Below are positions 11,820-25,100 of a DNA stretch of 64,000 nucleotides, in pieces (within the stretch, counting starts at the first letter, position 1; the number at the start of each line of letters is the position of its first letter). Position numbers and translations under genes: made by a program. The notes under the pieces were generated by a model. That model was not told the DNA's origin. It made no database searches and was given only the letters and a program-made list of their open reading frames with translations. The DNA is from Ligustrum vulgare (Eukaryota > Streptophyta > Magnoliopsida > Lamiales > Oleaceae): positions 46,799,466 to 46,863,465 of the forward strand of contig OY743183.1 in assembly GCA_963555705.1 (NCBI GenBank), in the 5' to 3' direction.

Positions 11820-12336
11820 TAGGAATGGCAATGGTTCGGGGCAGGTCGGGTTGGGGTCGGCCCGCCCGGAACCCGAAAATCGATACCCCCGCCCCGTACT
11901 GTTCGCGGGTTGGGTCAGGTGGGGGCTGCGCGACCTCCCGCCCCGCTATTGACCCGAAATTTTTTATTTTATTTTATTTTTTTTTTATAAATTGGTAATG
12001 AAATTTTACTTGAAAAACTTAGGCGTCGAACTAGTTAGAGTTTTTAAGTTTGAACTTTAAAGATAATATGTATATATTTGAAAGAAAAAAAACAATAAAC
12101 AACATAATGGTTTAGTGATAATATATTCTCGTATCCTTAAATTCCACCAAGGTTCAATTCTTTTGGACTTCATTAAATTTATTTTAGTTTCTCATTCAAA
12201 AAAAAAAAAAAAATCGGATCACGGGGCGGGGCGGGGCGGGTCCGCCCCACGGACCCGATGGGGCGGATGATTTTCGGGGGTGGGTCATTTCGGATCCTCC
12301 GAATTTCGGGTCCTTGGGATTCTTTTGCCATCCCTA
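11820..12336. mobile_element. Non-autonomous hAT-type element with 8-bp TSD
   Basis: The ends are TAGGAATGGCAA and TTGCCATCCCTA. The flanks GAAGCGGA (11812-11819) and AAAGCGGA (12337-12344) match at 7 of 8 bases. Subterminal GGGGCGG/CCCGCCC runs are dense at both ends, with an AT-rich centre. There is no transposase. It lies just downstream of the F-box gene and beside copia A. Confidence 0.8.
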
Positions 12337-12608
12337 AAAGCGGATTCATATTCTTGCCACCATACAAGAAAATGAAAATCAAGATCACAAAGATTTTTGA
12401 TGATATTCATGACATTCTGAACATTGAATTTGAATCTTAAAATTTACAAAATACTTTCATTAACATTTACAGCCATAAAAAAACACGGCTTAAAACCCAA
12501 AATTAGCTAGAATTCCCTTCCAGATTCTAGCAAAAAATGGACTATAAAGTACAATAATTACAGTCTACAGATACAAACAGCTTGAACAATGGGGGTTAAA
12601 TCTTTTTG

Positions 12609-14138
12609 TCACCACTTCTTTTCTGAATTAACTATTTCTGCTCGTGGTGATGCTCGAGGAAATTGTTTGAGTTCGTTCAAAATCGACTCACCTCCATCTG
12701 GAACATTTCCAGCATGAGGCGAGATTGCCATTTCCTCGAGTGCAGTTGCAGACGCCAAAAGATACTTGACGAATTCCATTTCAGACTCTGCCCCGGAGAA
12801 TAGTTGCATATTAACTGTCTTAAGATGAGTCAACGAGCAATCCAAGCTTTTCTGAGCTCTGAGAAATTCTGCCACAGCTTCCACGACGTCAAAGGTGAAA
12901 GCCTGAACAAGTAGTTTCATTTCATTAACTTGTTTTTCGTCCACACATTCTCCCAAAAATCCAAAATTTCTCCAAAAAAAAACACCTCTATTACCAAACG
13001 GACTCTAATAAACGATTAAAAGAGAATGGGATAATGACTTACGGTAATTTTAAGTTTTTGTAAACTAGGAGAGCTTCTGATCAAGCACAAAGCACACGAG
13101 ATCTCGTCTATCTTTTCAAAATACATATCGGAAAGGTGAAGAGTTTTCAGAGTTTTCAAAGTGACTGGGAGTTTCTTAGGTGCACCATACTCTGCAAGTC
13201 CCTGAAATTTTTTTCAAAAAAATCTTAAGTAGATTATAACGTTTATAAGTCTACTTATAAGTAAATAAGTAACTTCTTTTACTCGTAAGAGATGAATAAC
13301 ATATCTCAAGTCGACTCATATATGTCAATTTGCTTACCTCCAACACATAAGCCTGCAGATGCAGTTCCTCAAGCGCGGGAAGACAACTGAGAGACTTTAT
13401 CAGATCAAAGGAGAAACGATCTTCCCTTACGAAATCCATGGACGAGAAAGATATCAAAACTTGTGCAAGAAAAGGGCTATTTTTGAAACAAATGGATCTA
13501 AATACCCCATGGAACTCGAAAAATTTCAATTTGGGGGCATCAATTTCAATGCAATCGAGATTGCTACACTCCATCAACCTCAATCGTTCAAGAGACGTGC
13601 AACTAGAAACGAGATTTCTAAATGTGTCGGGGGAAAACACGACATTCTGAAGATCAAGATTCACGAGTTTAGTGAATCCTTTGAACGTCAGAGGAGGATC
13701 AAACGCGCATTTATAAAGCTTCAAATTCCTTAACTGGTGGAAAGCAAATAGTTGAGAAGGCAATCTATGGTTGTCACCCCTAGAAATGTGAAGTGTGAAA
13801 TCCTGGATATTGTCATTCGGTAAGAGATCAATCCAACGATCGATCTCGGGACTACTACGGAAATCGGGGACCTGGAGGGAAAACTTAAGTAGGGGTCCTC
13901 GACGAAATTTTAGAATTGTGTATACAAGCGTCTCGAGTTTGTGGTTCCCGAGAAACATTTCATCGAACCAAAAATCAAATACGAGGTAGGGACATGTTGC
14001 CCATTTGTACCTCCATTCTCTCGACAGTATACTCGTCCTCACTGCGTCTCGTAATGGCAAGCATCCAAGAATGTTCTCTATAATACTACTAGGCAGATTG
14101 CTGATTAAATCTGCCTCAGATTTTTGACTAGTCCTCAT
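12609..14138 (-). CDS. F-box/FBD/LRR-repeat protein
   Basis: My three-exon model is 14138-13338, 13201-13043 and 12902-12609, with GT/AG at each junction and 417 codons. Such proteins are substrate receptors of SCF ubiquitin ligases. The F-box occupies about residues 10-50 ('LPSSIIENILGCLPLRDAV'), including the motif 'SILSREWRYKW'. Leucine-rich repeats follow ('FHQLRNLKLYKC', 'FTKLVNLDLQNV', 'CTSLERLRLMEC', 'LPALEELHLQAY'). The C-terminal exon carries the FBD-type block ('SLTHLKTVNMQLFSGAESE', 'LASATALEEMAIS'). The architecture matches the At1g13570-like group. The splice sites are inferred, and the third exon start could instead lie slightly upstream. The substrate is unknown. Confidence 0.85.
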
Positions 14139-14148
14139 TTGTATGAAT

Positions 14149-15065
14149 CTGTAGGAAAATTTTGAAATCGAAAATCAGAAAAATGATTCAGTATTGTAAC
14201 AAAGTAAGTTAGACTAACTTATTTTCCACCTTTTTGTCTTTGATTGTTACATTTATAAAAACAAACAAACCTATTTTACAAGGAAATTTTTTCTCACCCT
14301 TTTAATAAGAAAACTTTTTCTCACAAAATTGGAAAATATTTTATATTCCACATTTGCAATCAAACACTGCCTTACTTATTTTCAAATAATTAGCCTCTCT
14401 TTATAAAATTTGTTTATTTAATTTTGTTTATAAATGAAATAATTCTTTTGTAAAGTTAACAATTTCTACTGATTCCGATTTCCGCCTATCATTTTCAATT
14501 TTTCAAAATTGGATCACGTCTCTATTTACAAACAATATATTTATAAAGAATAGTTTATGAATGATTTATCAAACGAAGGCCAGAATATGTTGAAATGAAC
14601 CAACGCAATTGCTGCGAAAAGTCAATACACACTGCAAGGCCCACAGTTTCCATGGACCGTTGGAGGCGGCACCGCGTAATTGTCTACAACAAAGCCGGCT
14701 GTGGCGGTGGGTTTTATTTTCTTATTTCTGTTATATATAATTATACATACAGCTTCAGATTAGAAAGCTGGCAGCTTTATATTAAATTAACAAATTGAGT
14801 ATGCACAAAAAATCTACAAATAAACTCAAACTCATCCTCTGTTTTTCTTCTTTTAAGGTGAGATTTCTCAATTACAATTAGAGAAAGCATCAATTCTATG
14901 TTTCTCTTGATAAATTATCTTGTCTGAATTCAATCAAATCCCTAAAAATAAATCGAAACCGAAATTCACATAAAAAATAACCCAATTCCAACCCCAAAAA
15001 AAATACAGAATTGAAAGAAACAAAAGACCCGACAAATAACCGCAATTAAAGGGACTTTTGCTTAC
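14149..15065 (-). other. Probable 5'UTR intron of the F-box gene
   Basis: On the minus strand a donor CTG|GTAAGC lies at 15066/15065 and an acceptor TTCCTACAG lies ten bases upstream of the start codon. The intron would be 917 bp and AT-rich. No other gene is evident in it. Transcript data would be needed to confirm this. Confidence 0.55.
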
Positions 15066-15218
15066 CAGAAAAGATGGCTGCTTCTTCAGGATTTTTCTTA
15101 AGAAAAAAGGGGAAAAAGGAATTTTTGAATTTTGACAGTTATTTTGTAGTATTGAGCTGCGAAAATGCGAAAATATTGTTTGGCTGTTTTATCCATTCTC
15201 TATCGTTCTGGATATATA
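15066..15218 (-). promoter_or_regulatory. Candidate promoter and 5'UTR exon of the F-box gene
   Basis: CCTATATATCC at 15211-15220 (minus) is a good TATA box. It stands about 150 bp upstream of the splice donor at 15066, leaving room for a leader exon of roughly 120 bp. The position fits the intron model. It is inferred from sequence alone. Confidence 0.45.
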
Positions 15219-15309
15219 GGCGAATGTCAGAACATAAAGTAGGGTCCATATGCTAAAAAGTAATAAGTGGGACCCAATTTGCAGTGCGGACTCAGATCTT
15301 ATAAAAGTA

Positions 15310-16520
15310 GTTTCAATGTTTAAATTTTAGCATTTATACTCTCATAATTACCAAATATTACTAAAATGTTCTTACTATTAGATTCTGTTAGTTTTCACCG
15401 TTAAAAAAGTTAATAGCTCAAATGATCCCAACCTTTGAATTTTTTGCGATAATAGTTTCTAACATACGTTTTGCTTATTTAGTTTATAATATATAAATGT
15501 TTTACGTATTTAGTTTCTAACATATTAAGTTCCTATTTGAGACCAGTTATTTTTAATAATGTAGTTTGTAATTGTAATTTTTTGAAGAATTTGTGGTTAA
15601 AAAGTAACAATTTTTATTTATGTGTAAATTATTTTATTGATAGAATATGTAGTTGAAAATAAATTTTAAAAAAATAAAGTTTATTCTAGATTTCTAAAGT
15701 ACACAATAAAATATTTAATAAAAAATTACTTCATTAACAGTTCAACCTATTGAAAAAAAAAAATACATTGGACATCATTTTAGGAATTATGAATTTGGAA
15801 AATTTGTTAAAAAAAAAATGTAAGAATTTAAAAAAAAAAAATTTATGTGTAGATTATTTTATTAATAGAATGTGTGAAGAAAAGAATTTTGAAAAAAATT
15901 ATTTTTTTTCAAATCGAAAGTAGAACTAATAAAAATATATTTTTTATTCAATTCCTAAAATAATGTCCAATGTATTTGTTTATTTATGTTCTATGAATTT
16001 ATTTATTTATTTATTTATTTTTTTACTAATAGGTTCAACTGTTAATGCGATGAATGTTTGTTAAATATTTTATTATGCATTTTAAAAATTCATAAACTTT
16101 ATTTTTTTAAACTCGTTTTCAATTACACATTCTATCAATAAAATAATCTACACATAATTTTAAAAAAAAAATCTTATTTTTAACTACAATTTTTTTTAAA
16201 AAAATTACAATTAGAAACCACATTATTTGAAATAACTGGTCTCAAACGGTGCGTAATATGTTAGGAACTAAAAACGCCAAACATTTGTATGTTGCAAACT
16301 AAATAAGCCAAACATGAGCTTAATATATTAAGGATTATTATGGCAAGAATCACAAAGGTTAATGATCATTGTATTATTAACTTTTTTTAACGATGAAAAC
16401 TAATGAAATTTGACGGTATGGACCATTTTCGTAGTGTTTGATGATTATGAGAATATAAATGTCAAAATTTAAAGATTAGAGATTGTTTTCACAAGAATAC
16501 AAAGGTTAGAAACCATTTGT
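15310..16520. mobile_element. Large inverted-repeat (foldback) element
   Basis: The left arm (about 15330-15755) and right arm (about 16020-16510) are long imperfect inverted copies. Matching blocks include 'GAGACCAGTTATTT', 'GTTAGTTTTCACCGTTAAAA', 'CTAACATATTA' and 'TTAACAGTTCAACCTATT'. The arms are 400-480 bp with an AT-rich spacer. No open frame is present and the exact ends and target duplication are not clear. It lies immediately upstream of the F-box promoter. A MITE-like or Mutator-like origin is possible. Confidence 0.7.
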
Positions 16521-16883
16521 GCTCTTTACCATATCCATAACACTAGTTCAAAATATGTATTTTAGATAATTAAAAAAAAAAAATTGCAATTTCTTGACTA
16601 TTTTCTTTACATGTGCACCCACTTTGAATAGAAATAGGAATTATTTGGCTTCACTTATTTTAATATGAATTTAGTGGAATTGGAAGTTGACCTACCAAAA
16701 TATTTGCAATAATTTAGCAAATTTTTAAGAATAGTAAATTTATATTAATAATCAATTTTTTCAGAAAGTTTAAATAACAAATTGTTGATTTTCCGAACAT
16801 AGTATATGTCGTTACCATGTTAGTTTGTGAGTCATAATGTCATTACTATGAACCAACATTTTCTCGGTTGATATTGTCATGTC

Positions 16884-16920
<37 letters not shown>

Positions 16921-16930
16921 ATTAGCAAAA

Positions 16931-18929
16931 TTAGTATTTTCACCCGTGTGATGTACGAAAATATGTTTGTAATAGTAATTTCGATCAAAATTTATGAAAA
17001 TATCTTAATTATACAATCATATGATCATATCAAATAAAAATATAGTATAATAATATTTTAATACAAAATATTATTAAAATCAAAACTTTTTAAAATACAA
17101 AATTAATCAAAATAGAAAATGCAACATGTACAAAACAAATCAAAATTAGGAAATCTTGATCTTTATAGATTTTTTTTTCTTTTAATTTTTTTTTATTATT
17201 TGTTTGTTGGACTTTCTTCTTCTAAATAAGTTAATTTTATCTTTTTGTATATGTTAAATTATTTTATTTTGAAATATAATAAATAAAATTAACAACCATA
17301 AATCTATATTTGTTATGAATTGATAATTTTGAAATTAAATAATATTGTTATATTTTTTGTATATTTATTTTTATCTTCAAATGAGTAAATGTTACTTTAT
17401 TTCTAAAATAACATTTTTTTAAAGAAAATTTTGTGACTGTTGAAATAATTATCAATTTTTGAATTAAAATCGGTTCGACCTCGATTTGACCTAATTCAAC
17501 CTTCGACGTTGACATTTTCCTTTTTCGGATTGAACCGATTTTAGGTTTTTAGAATACTGAGTATTATATAACTTAAATGATATAATTTAAAATGAATGAG
17601 ATATTAAGTCTTACATTTGATCTTTGTGATCTTTTTACAGATAAAGTGTTTATTGTTTGCTCTTACTTGTTATCTTGTGTTAAACTTTTCGTTGAGATCT
17701 TCAATTTAACATTCATATTACATATTTTTTTCGACTTCAAAATAATACAATAAAAAGTCATTTTTGAGAGGGAAAAATATTTTGACTTTTGATGAAGTTT
17801 ATTTTTTTAATGTATTGCTTAGATATAATTTTATATTTATAGAATTTTCAAATTAAAACAAAATCATTGTACAAAAAAAAATCAAGAATAATATAAATGA
17901 ACAATGTATTCCCAAAAATATAAAATATTCAATCAAGTATGAAATTATTCGATTTAAAAGAAAATTTCTGAATTAGTCATTTAATTTTTTATATATAATC
18001 TAATTGGAAAACTTATAAAAAAATACACAATATAAAGAATGTTCTTAAGTTTTTTAAACTAAAACATTTTTTGTTCTTTAAAGTAAAACATTTTCGGGTT
18101 AATTAAATGTTTTTCAACATATTTTGTACTAAAATTTTATATCCATAGAAATAATTTAATATTACTTTTCCAAATTAGTTACACTATGATTGAGTAGAAC
18201 ATTTTTTTAATAATCATTTTTTCTAATAAATCTAACAAAATTTCTAAATTACAGATTTTGAATATTTTTTTTATAACAATTGAAAATTATCGATTTATTT
18301 TCAAATTAGACTTATGATACTTTTGATATAATTTTTTCACATTTTTCACAAAAAAAAAAAAGAAGTTAAGATACATAATAGGATTAATAATTATATTAAA
18401 ATTAATCATCCTATTAAATAAAAACACATTTGTTAAAAATAAATAAATAAATAAATACCTTTGATGAAATTGGAATGAAGTATCTATGTTTTATAAAATG
18501 TTTTTAAACAATACATTTTTAAACTACTTTTTAATCACATATTTTTTCTCTCCACTTTTCGACTACAACTTTTCCTTCGAAAATATTACATTCTTTGTTT
18601 TTAAATAAAAAATTCTAACTACCATTATTTTTTGTATAATTTAAAAGTGCTCCAAATGTTTTTTTTATATATATTTTTTTTTATTTTTGGGAACAAATGT
18701 ATGTAATGCTCAAAAATGTAATTCAAATTTGCAATCATTACATTTTGGAATTTGGGTTGTTCAACTGTTACATTTTGAAATGTTTTCAATTCCCATTGCC
18801 CTTTAATGGTTTTTTTTTTTTAATTCTCTTGTTTTTAGTAAAAACTTTCCAAATTTAGTAAGTGATTTTTGACGGGAAAGTGTGTATTTTTGGTGACGGT
18901 TACTTTGTTTTTATATGTAGATAGATAGA
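16931..18929 (-). mobile_element. Non-autonomous Helitron
   Basis: On the minus strand the 5' end is TCTATCTATCTACATATAAA, preceded by A. The 3' end is CACACGGGTGAAAATACTAA, ending in the CTRR form CTAA and followed by T. The hairpin before the end is imperfect (CGTACATCACACG). Insertion between A and T is the Helitron rule. There is no Rep/helicase frame. A (TA)n tract adjoins the 3' end. A related copy lies at 47885-49480 and shares several hundred bases, including the GTTTGCTCTTACTTGTTA block. Confidence 0.6.
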
Positions 18930-18959
18930 TGACGCGAACTCACTCTGTAGTCTAGACGA

Positions 18960-19180
18960 AAACGTGGAATAATGAATTGAAAAACGTAAGAAAGATCTAG
19001 ACTCAGCGAAAAAAAAGAAGAAGATAAAATTGACGATAAGACATTGATCCGAAAATCACGACGCGAAGATTCGACGATACGGATTGAAGATCCAAAGTTT
19101 TCGAAGTACTACAAGGACTTGTTAATTTTCTTGATAAGTTTCCAATCGGATATGAATTATCTAAGGTCAAAGGTCGACTA
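18960..19180 (-). repeat. Relic of an element-D-type LTR
   Basis: The block 'cacgacgcgaagattcgac...' through 'ttgataagtttcc' follows the same order as 54978-55072 in the LTR of element D. That order is CGACGATRCGG, then TTTCGAA, then ACAAGGA, then CTTGATAAGT. It is heavily diverged, and no second LTR or pol was seen nearby. Confidence 0.45.
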
Positions 19181-19199
19181 CTTTGAAAGGTAAAAATGA

Positions 19200-20404
19200 A
19201 AATTTAGTTGATGATTTAGGATAGAAAATATGTTCGGAGTTATCGGTGAATCGACCTCCGGAAGTATCAATCTAGTCAAAATCAATTGCAAGAAACAGTG
19301 ATAGACTTTATGTCATCAGCCAAGTTGATTGTATTAAATTGAAAATTAACATTATTTGATTTATAAATTGATTAATTTATAATTTTAAAGTAAAAAATAG
19401 TGATGAAAAATTAAAGAAAAATTATGTATAATTAAAAAATAATTTAAAAATTTGTATAGTTTATAAAATCGGACGCTTAAAACACCTCCACTCAAAGTTA
19501 GGTATCCACAGTGCATTTAATCGAGTGTTTAAATATAATAATCAAATAATTTGAGAATATTAGAAGGTTGAAGGCCCCCAATAACAAAAGATAAAGGATG
19601 TAGGCCCCTTAGCAGACAGGAATAATATAAAAGTAACATGGCATGCGGCATGCAATAACAAAAATCATTGAAACGGATAAAAGATAACGTGGCGGGCAAA
19701 CATAGGTTTTTCTTAACAAATTCCACCAACGTGTGGGCCGTTTTGCATTGTGTTTTAACTTTTAAAGATACATACACGTCAGCCATATAAGGAAAAGAAT
19801 CATGTTATTCGTACATATTTATTTATGAACTGAATTAAAAATTCAATACGTGACAATCATTCATTATTTTTCTTGTGACGTCATCTTCAAAATGATCTCA
19901 AACTTAAAAATTTGTCCAAAAAAAAAAATAAAAAATCTCAAACATAAATTTGCCAGCACATTACATAACATCAATCTGTACATTGAATCTGTACAGATTT
20001 TTCCACAGGAAAAGTCAAAAGTGTAGTGGATAAAGGATAAGATGACCTCTATTAAAGTTCAATCCAATGTCCTTCTCCAAATTGAAAATTCTATACACAA
20101 TTGCTACTATAAAACAGTGATTGGACAAGATAATTTGGATAGGGTAGATAATGAATAAATATTTAATTTTGTAGGTTTGTGATGATTTGAAAACAGATAT
20201 AGCCCTTCAAGATTCGATCCGACCTTCTTTCTATTCTTTTAAAAAAAAAAAAAAAGTGAACAAATAACAACCCTTTGGTAACAGTAAAAGAACAAATTTA
20301 TAAATCAATTTTTTACACGATTTCTTAAATCACTTTTTAATTACTCACATTTTTTCTTTCCAATTTTCAACAACATATTTTACCTAAAAATGCCAAAAAA
20401 AAAA
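19200..20404. other. AT-rich intergenic stretch
   Basis: No gene or clear repeat was recognised. Short frames here lack codon structure and family motifs. Near 20330 there is one copy of the dispersed 'ctttttaatcac...ctccac' module. Confidence 0.45.
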
Positions 20405-21592
20405 AAGGGTGTCACAAGCCTTTAAACCGTGAAATTGAACAAAATCATAACAAATGATTTGATTTTGTTTGGTTCATTTTTAAATGTAAAATGATTTGAT
20501 TTGGTTCGGTTAGGCTTGAAAAAATTTCAAACCGTTTTAAACAGTTTGATTTAAGTTTCAATTGTCAAAATTGCAGTTTCAAACCACAGCCCTTCAACTT
20601 TTAAAAAAGTAAAAAATAAATAAAAATAAAGTATAATTATCAATTTTTAAAAAATGTAACACACTTTTTACTATCAACAAATCAAAGTTAAAGAGTCAAA
20701 GATTAATTTGTTCAAATCCATGGTTATTTGGAAAGATTTCTTACTCTTACATTTCATTACCATCATTAATCATCATCTAAGACATTTTCTTAAAACAAAA
20801 ATAAAGGGAAAAACTAACTATATTTTATTTAAGAGAATTTTAAATATATTTTTTATATATTTTCAACGTGAATTGATTTACTGTACAACTTGTAGATGCT
20901 ACAGTAGTTATAATTTTGATCTACATTTGGTATTAAATCTACATACAATCATCATTTATTGCTGACTGTTTTCCATATTTGCATGATAGGAAGTCAGTAT
21001 ATGATCATTTTGATAACTCTTTACAGAAAGACATTCTTCTTCGTTATGTTACGATAGTTTGTGACTCTACGAGTGTTTGATGTATTTATTCTTTCGTATA
21101 CGATGTTATTTGTTATATCAAAAAATTCTTATTACTTGAATTTCAGAAGATCTTTTTTAGGAATTGATCATTATATGGTCGATGCATTGAATTTATGGAA
21201 CTATTATGCAGTTGGTAACTGCATGCTATCATATTCGTGTCTTGTTTTGTAATATAATGTCTCTGTTTCATGTTTAAATGTCGGAAATGATATAAGAGGT
21301 CATACAATATTCATAGCAATGCACTCAATGAGAAGTTGGATACTATTATTGAGCTAATTTCTACTCAAAATTTTAGATGAATATGTGTCGTTAAGCTCAT
21401 TTAGAATCTACTAATTCATTTGTTGGCAAACCACGATTTTCTGACCGCACCAAACGGTAAAAAAAAATGGTTTGGTTTGCCTTAGAAAATGAAATAGTTT
21501 GGTTTGATTTGGAAAAATTTTAAATCTTTCTAAATAGTTTGTGGTTTGAAATCTTCTACAAACTGCACAAACTAAACCGTGATCACCCGTAA
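20405..21592. mobile_element. Possible hAT-like non-autonomous element
   Basis: The left end GGGTGTCACAAGCCTTTAAACC and the complement of the right end, GGGTGATCACGGTTTAG, share a GGGTG-CAC...TTTA core. Subterminal 'gtttggttt/aaaccg' motifs accumulate at both ends, as in several plant hAT families. No target duplication could be defined and no transposase frame is present, so the call is tentative. Confidence 0.35.
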
Positions 21593-22087
21593 TTCTTGCC
21601 CTTGAAAGTAATTAAATTCTAAAGTTTAATTAAAGTCAAAATCAACAACTAATCTCATCCACATATTTCATGAGTGTCTAACACTAGGTTTGATACCTTC
21701 TCAACTTTCTGTTTGGACATTATATACACTCGTGCTAGTGTACTCTATGTGACTCAAAATACTATTCGCCTTCAATTCATATCTTTCATATAAGAAATTT
21801 GTGAACATTACCCAATTGTATAGTAATCATTACCATCTCATTTTCTCATTTACATAATCAAGATATATTCAACATATTCACTAACAACATTCTTAACCTT
21901 TCACTTTCCGACATTACACATTAGCATGCAAGAATTTACAATAATTGGAACATCAAATAACATTTCATAATTTAAACAAAATTTAACTTACCAAATGATC
22001 GAGGAAGATGCACTTAAGGCGTGACTCAGTACCCGAACCATTTTCAATAAATTTTAAAAGTCTACAGAATCGCTTTTAAAACTCTTA

Positions 22088-22099
22088 GCTCTGATACCA
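22088..22099 (-). promoter_or_regulatory. Primer binding site, initiator tRNA-Met
   Basis: On minus this reads TGGTATCAGAGC, a perfect match to the common plant Met-tRNA primer site. It lies four bases inside the LTR that begins with TGTAACACCCC at 22104. Left of it (about 21600-22087) lies a leader-like remnant of the element interior without gag. Confidence 0.8.
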
Positions 22100-22103
22100 A
22101 AAA

Positions 22104-25100
22104 TGTAACACCCCAAGTTCAAAATCTTAAACATTGGCGTGTTAACTTCAATTCACATTATATGCGGAAATAAATCGTTTAAACATTAAAATTTTCATTT
22201 ATCTATTATAAAAATTTTACAAAATTTCGACAGAATCTCCTCTGTAAATTGGACATAGCAACCTGTAGAGGGACATCAAAACCATTTTCAAAATACACAT
22301 CGCAACTCATTCAATCACAAACATCATCCAAACCATTACGATAAGTCCCAAACTCCTCAACAATATAATTCTAAGTAATTAAACTTTAGCAAATGAAATA
22401 AGAGGTAATTTAACATCGATAATACATGAACTAAGGAATAAATAACGAGAAATTGAAACAAATTCTGATTTAACTTTATTTAAAAGGGTTGAAGCGGGTA
22501 TAGCCTGAGTCAGCTGCCGAGTGCTCTCCTCGGATCACCTAACTTTCATCACCTGAAATGTTGGGGAGGGATTGGGGTGAGCTAAAGCTCATTAAGTAAA
22601 CTTTATGCATGAAGGGCATGCTTATGACATGAATGCTTTAAAAATTCCATATATGTATCCCCATTTACTTTACTTTCCAGAACATTCAAACTTTTCAAAC
22701 TTTCACTTAACATTTCAAAACTTTCACTTCATTTCCATCGTGAGCTCACTTGGTGTACCTTCTAGTCAATCAGATAACAGTTGGCAATTCTTATTTGGAA
22801 CCCGATTAACTTTCACATTTCCACCGCAAAGCGGCTCATTCACTTCATCCCACCGCAAAGCGGTTTAACAGTCCACCGTAAAACGGTTGAACATTCCGTC
22901 ACAAAGCGACTTAATTCGGGTACGTCGGTCCCCCGCGCCCCATTTCCCACTCGCATCTTTCATAGAGATGGCAAAAAAATTCGATCCGCCCCATCGATCC
23001 GTCGACCCGATCCGATCCGATCCGAAAAAATCCCGATCCGTGGATCGATGGATCGAAATTTATGTGATCCGCCCCGATCCGAAAATTCACGGAGTGGATT
23101 TGGATCGGGGGTGATCCGATCCGTCCCGATCTGCGATCCGACATTTTTTTTAATATAATTTTTTTATCATGTATAAAAATTTAATATGTAAATTTTGTAG
23201 CAAACTTTAATTTTTGGGAATAAGCTGCAATCTTTGCATTTTAAAGAAAACACATTTTTCATGTTCTTTATTTGAAGAAAGAATTCCAATAAGTGATGGC
23301 AAAAAAACTCGATCCGTTAAATCGGCGAATCGGCCTCTATACGTCTCGTTTCAATAAAATAAACAAAATTTAATAAAAAAAATAAAATTTCTAATTTTTT
23401 ATAAAAGATTTAATTTAAAATATATTTTTAAAAAATTAAAAAAATAATTCTAGCGGATCGGTCAACGGATCGGTGGACCGATCCGCCCCGACCCGACCCG
23501 AAATTTGACGGATCGCGGGGCGGATCCGGATCAGGCAAAATAAATTCGGGGAGGGGCGGATCGGGGTCCGGTCCGCCCCGTTGCCAACGATAATCTTTCA
23601 TGACATAGAAGTACACTCATTCCTTCTTGAAAAACTTGGGATACATAACTTGTGACAAAAATTGCACTTTGACACATTCCTTTCATTAAAACATTTGACT
23701 TCCCCATTTCGATGCCAATGCATGCTCAATGATGCAATGACATGATAACGTGCATGCTTGAACATTTCCTTAAATACACATATACTTTCATAAAGGTAAA
23801 CAAAATTCATTAAAGCAAGTAAGTTGCAAGACAGTCGTTTACACATAAATTTCACATTTACATTCAACTTTGATAAAAATATGGGGAAGTTCACTTACTT
23901 GACGTCCTTAGTAGTTACCGTTATCTTGATTTGCAAGTGAAAGAGTGTCAGATGCCCGTGACGTCAATGTACCAATTCTCCTAATTATTTTCATTCATTC
24001 ATACAATACAACCTTTAGTTCAAAACCAAAATTAAAACTCCTAACCAAGGTTAAAACTTCAATTTAATATACAATTCAGACCAAACGGAACCTTAAGCCA
24101 TGTCTAACACATTTAACACCATATTCGAAATGAATAATCAATTCAATATACGATAGAAAAGTTTTACTCATCTTTTAGTTCGAAAATCACATTTAAAACT
24201 CCTAAATGAGGTTGAAACTTTCATGTGACTTATAATTTAAATCAATTGGAATCTTAGACTACGTCAAACACAGATCATACTTCATTCGGAATAAGAGATT
24301 AACTTAGATGCCAAAATTGAAATCTAACTAATCAAATTACACAAAGGTTCAAGCTATGGAATCTTCATCACAACTTGAATTTCACAAGGACAATTCCAAT
24401 TAGCATTCTATTATTCATAAATTTGAAAATCACCATTTATTCAAACTTTACCCGAACAGTTAACTAAACTACAAATTTCAAAAAGTTTGAAAATAGCAAC
24501 TATAAGTCAAGAATATACATTAAAATTCAATTAAAACCACCTCATTACTTGAAATCCTAACTTTGAAAATTTTCAACTTAAAACAACATTAAACCAACAA
24601 AGAATCCATGAAAGAACTTCCATCATTTAAGAATTTGAAATTTCTCACAATGGTCGTCAACTAAGTCAATTTAAATCTATAATTTCATAATCTTCTAATT
24701 AACTATAAAATCTTAAAATTAATATGACCATTTATATAATTCTCCCCAAATTTGTAAAATTATAATTTCTAACTTAAAACTAAAGTATACAATTAAATTA
24801 AACTACTAATTATGGAATTTCGAAATCCGGAAATTACTATAAAATTCGAAATTTCATAAATAGATACATATATTACATATACATACAAAATCACACCACC
24901 TAATCTCCAATTCTTAACAGAAAATCCGAAATTTAACAAAATTGGAATCTGGAAATTTAGTCAAGATTGCACACACATATATGCATACACTATATATCGC
25001 CTAAAAGATGATCTTAACAGATTAAAATTCTAAAATACTACTAAACCCCAATCTAAAAAAAGTCTAAAATCTTTGCATACATATACATACATTTGTGTGT

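Noticed and set aside
13359..13989. Plus-strand frames opposite the F-box gene
   Set aside because: They are shadows of the spliced minus-strand coding exon, which has clear F-box and LRR motifs.
19529..21252. Short frames at 19529-19786, 20708-20965 and 21061-21252 as small genes
   Set aside because: AT-rich sequence, no conserved motif, no supporting splice or promoter context. The last two lie within a probable transposon.
22911..23144. Arg/Asp/Pro frames in the GATCCG-rich region near 23000
   Set aside because: They are translations of the subterminal repeats of the hAT-type element at 22963-23592.
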